From: Acidobacteriaceae bacterium
GTDB lineage: Bacteria > Acidobacteriota > Terriglobia > Terriglobales > Acidobacteriaceae
Length of the DNA: 8,193 bases
Direction: 5' to 3'
Assembly (NCBI GenBank): GCA_030040115.1
Contig: JASHUH010000358.1
Span: 1-8,193, forward strand
In this document: in pieces, positions 6,359 through 8,193 of the stretch
Layout: each line of letters opens with the position of its first letter
Numbering within the stretch: the stretch's first letter is position 1
The notes under the pieces: generated by a model
What the model saw: only the letters and a program-made list of their open reading frames with translations
Told to the model about the DNA's origin: nothing
Database searches by the model: none
Position numbers and translations under genes: made by a program

Positions 6359-7405
6359 GTGCCCCGAAAAGCAAGCCTTAGGAAAGCCGGCAAACCGCCC
6401 GACATCCGAACCGTGGCCGCCCTGGCCAAGGTTTCGATCGCCACGGTTTCGCGCACCATCAACGGGTCGCCACTCGTGAGCGACCGTCTTTCGAAACGGG
6501 TGTGGCAGGCGATCAAGCAACTGAATTATTTTCCCAACACCCATGCGCGCACGCTGGTGTCGGGGCGCAGCCGATTGCTGGGCATCATCGTCGAGAACAT
6601 CACCAATCCTTTTTTCCCGGAGTTGATTCAAAGCTTCGAATCCATCGCGGTGGGATACGGATACGAGATTCTGGTGAGTTCGTCGTATGGCGACCCGGCG
6701 ACGCTCACCAAGTGCGTGCGCCGGATGCTGGAGCGCAAGGCGGACGGGGTCGCCGTGATGACTTTCGGCGGCGAAGAGACGGTGCTGGACGAGTTGGTGC
6801 ATCATGGCGTGCCGATTGTGCTGGCCGAGTTCAAGCTCACCGATCCGAAGGCGAGCACGATTCTGCTGGATTATTCGACGGGCATTCACGCCGCGGTGCG
6901 CCACCTGGCGGAGCTGGGGCATCGCCATGTTGCTTTTCTGGCCGGGCCACACACGCTGCACTCGGCGATTACGCGGGAAAACGATTTTCGCGCCGCGATT
7001 GTGGCCGAGGGTCTTTCCGCGCAGAAAAAGTGGGTGATCGAGTGCGACCATACGCTCAAGGGCGGGATGGCGGGGTTCGGCCGGTTGCAGTCCTTGGCGG
7101 CGCCGCCGACCGCCATCGTGTGCTCGAACGATATGACCGCCATCGGGGTGCTGCGCGCCGCCTACAAGAGCGGCCTGCGCGTGCCCGAAAATCTTTCCGT
7201 GATTGGCTTGGACGACATCGATTTCGCCGAATTCACCTTACCGCCGCTCACCACCATCCGGCTTTCCCGGGTGGAACTGGCGCGCGCGGCGTTCGAGGCG
7301 CTTCGCCAGCAGGCCGAAGATCCCGGTAATCCCAAACTGCAGCGCGAGTTTCTGGTTTCGACGAGCTTGGTAGTGCGCGATTCGACGGCGGCGCCGCAGG
7401 CGTGA
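6359..7405 (+). CDS. LacI/GalR-family transcriptional regulator
   Basis: A 348-residue regulator starting at GTG. The N-terminal helix-turn-helix is DIRTVAALAKVSIATVSRTING (15-36), followed by SDRLSKRVWQAIKQLNYFPN (41-60) and the hinge helix THARTLVSGRSRLLG (61-75), in which L66 is the likely minor-groove leucine. The effector domain is the periplasmic-binding-protein-like fold: IGIIVENITNPFFPEL-type start (75-89), ADGVAVM (128-134), GHRHVAFLAG (187-196), TAIVCSNDMTAIGVLRAA (251-268), RVPENLSVIGLDDIDFAEFTLPPLTTI (274-300). All landmarks are present and the length is normal. Such proteins bind an operator as dimers and respond to a sugar or sugar-derivative. Position behind the glycerate kinase suggests control of that operon, but the effector and operator are not shown by the sequence. 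An in-frame GTG at 6218 would add 47 basic, family-unlike residues and is not preferred. Confidence 0.9.
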   Translation: MPRKASLRKAGKPPDIRTVAALAKVSIATVSRTINGSPLVSDRLSKRVWQAIKQLNYFPNTHARTLVSGRSRLLGIIVENITNPFFPELIQSFESIAVGYGYEILVSSSYGDPATLTKCVRRMLERKADGVAVMTFGGEETVLDELVHHGVPIVLAEFKLTDPKASTILLDYSTGIHAAVRHLAELGHRHVAFLAGPHTLHSAITRENDFRAAIVAEGLSAQKKWVIECDHTLKGGMAGFGRLQSLAAPPTAIVCSNDMTAIGVLRAAYKSGLRVPENLSVIGLDDIDFAEFTLPPLTTIRLSRVELARAAFEALRQQAEDPGNPKLQREFLVSTSLVVRDSTAAPQA

Positions 7406-7420
7406 CATGCTTGCGCACAG

Positions 7421-7440
7421 CGGGCCCGGGGGCGCGCCCC
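7421..7440. other. Back-to-back palindromes between convergent genes
   Basis: CGGGCCCG (7421-7428) is directly followed by GGGGCGCGCCCC (7429-7440). Both are perfect palindromes in the 53-bp gap where the LacI-type gene and the phosphatase gene converge, so they could form a hairpin acting in both directions. Neither strand has a following T-run, so terminator function is unproven. Confidence 0.3.
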
Positions 7441-7458
7441 AAAGTTCGCCGCTCGGCC

Positions 7459-8193
7459 TCAAGTCGCCGGGGCGGTGTCGAAACTGGTCACTGCCGCCAA
7501 GCTTTGCTTCAAGACAGCCGGTTGCGCCAGACGTCGCACCGTGAGCACGGTGATGTCGTCTTGCTGGCCGAAACTCCTGGCCGCATCGGCAATATAGAAA
7601 GCCGACTGGTTGCTCAAATTGTGGACGCGATCGAAGCCGAACAGCTCGCCGGTAGGCCGGCGCGCCTCCACCACGCCGTCGGAAATCAAAAGCACCCGGT
7701 CGCCGGGATGCAAATAGAGCCGCACTTCCTCGTAGCCCACTTCGGGGAGAAATCCCAGCGGCAGCCCGCCCGGCACGTCAATCTCCTGGCTATTGAGGTA
7801 TGGCGGCAGATGGCCGGCGTTGGCCAGGACCAGCTCGCCGTTGCCGCCGAACCACGCGGCCTGGCAGGTGGTGTAGCACTCGCTGCCCGCCAGCACGCGG
7901 TTGAGCGAATCCAATAGCTGAGCCGGCCTGAGCTCCGCGCTACGCCGCAGCGCGCCCATGAGCATGGAGACGTTCATGGCCGCCTTCAAACCCTTGCCGG
8001 CAACGTCGCCGATCACAACCAGCATGCCGCCATTGGGCGCGGTCTGCAGATGGAAGAAGTCTCCACCTACTTCGGTGGCGGGGGTGTAGACGGAGTCGAC
8101 TTCAAAGCCCGGGGTGGCGATCTTTTCGCGGGGAATCAACAGCTCCTGCACGCTGCGCGCCGCTTCCAGCTCGTTCGACACCCGCTCCTGCTC
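7459..8193 (-). CDS. PP2C-like SpoIIE/RsbU serine phosphatase, catalytic part
   Basis: The frame is open to the right edge, so the N-terminus is missing; 244 residues are visible. They begin in a coiled-coil-like linker EQERVSNELEAARSVQELLIP (about 1-21), the usual junction between an input domain and an RsbU/SpoIIE phosphatase domain. Metal-binding motifs are intact: VGGDFF (42-47, D45), IGDVAGKGLKAAM (61-73, D63), NAGHLPP (125-131), LLISDGVVEAR (168-178, D172), FGQQDDITVL (208-217, D212/D213). The family dephosphorylates Ser/Thr on anti-sigma-factor antagonists, steering stress sigma factors or other partner-switching outputs. The missing part probably holds a sensor (PAS, GAF, FHA, HAMP or membrane domain). 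A GTG at 8181 should not be taken as the start because homology continues upstream of it. The segment between FGFD and the DDIT motif is short, about 25 residues. Confidence 0.9.
   Translation of the reverse strand, partial: EQERVSNELEAARSVQELLIPREKIATPGFEVDSVYTPATEVGGDFFHLQTAPNGGMLVVIGDVAGKGLKAAMNVSMLMGALRRSAELRPAQLLDSLNRVLAGSECYTTCQAAWFGGNGELVLANAGHLPPYLNSQEIDVPGGLPLGFLPEVGYEEVRLYLHPGDRVLLISDGVVEARRPTGELFGFDRVHNLSNQSAFYIADAARSFGQQDDITVLTVRRLAQPAVLKQSLAAVTSFDTAPAT

Noticed and set aside
6320..7329. Long open frames on the minus strand (6320-7051) and in another plus frame (6502-7329) across the LacI-type gene
   Set aside because: Both overlap a complete, motif-rich LacI family gene and have the Arg/Gly/His-rich look of shadow frames.
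8181..8193. GTG at 8181 as the true start of the phosphatase
   Set aside because: The frame remains open to the edge and encodes EQER, continuing the linker typical of this family, so the gene runs out of the window.

Overview
The window reads as a chromosomal, GC-rich segment of a bacterium, most likely an Acidobacteriota member. That guess rests on recall: the M20 hydrolase, the DUF4147/MOFRL glycerate kinase and the short C-terminus of the RsbU-type phosphatase all resemble acidobacterial versions of their families. No rRNA, tRNA, CRISPR array, insertion sequence or phage gene was seen. Most of the sequence is filled by ordinary metabolic, redox and regulatory genes.

Layout. At the left edge lies the 3' end of a glutaredoxin-like gene (+, ends at 186). 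Four separately spaced genes follow on the minus strand, in transcription order from right to left: an M20 metallo-hydrolase (3691-2657), a class-2 O-methyltransferase (2506-1463), a Cys-type glutathione peroxidase broken by a one-base frameshift (1347-792), and a small secreted RcnB-like protein (708-415). The gaps between them are 83-150 bp and three of the four have their own Shine-Dalgarno sequence, so they look individually expressed. A 306-bp divergent region (3692-3997) separates them from plus-strand genes: a COG2945-type alpha/beta hydrolase (3998-4705) overlapping by ATGA with a glycerate 2-kinase (4702-6150), then a LacI-family regulator (6359-7405). At the right edge, convergent to the regulator, is the catalytic end of a PP2C-like SpoIIE/RsbU phosphatase (8193-7459, incomplete).

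How they may work together. The hydrolase and glycerate kinase are almost certainly co-translated. With the LacI-type regulator behind them they suggest a small carbon-use module in which a sugar-acid-derived compound is processed to glycerate and phosphorylated into central metabolism. The substrate and the regulator's target are inferences. The left half has a loose oxidative-stress and envelope flavour (glutaredoxin, glutathione peroxidase, RcnB-like protein) with no clear operon.

I found no strong evidence for a novel multi-gene system. The best second-look items are the glutathione peroxidase frameshift at a six-G run, the coupled hydrolase-kinase pair with its LacI neighbour, and a GC-rich hairpin just ahead of the LacI ribosome binding site.
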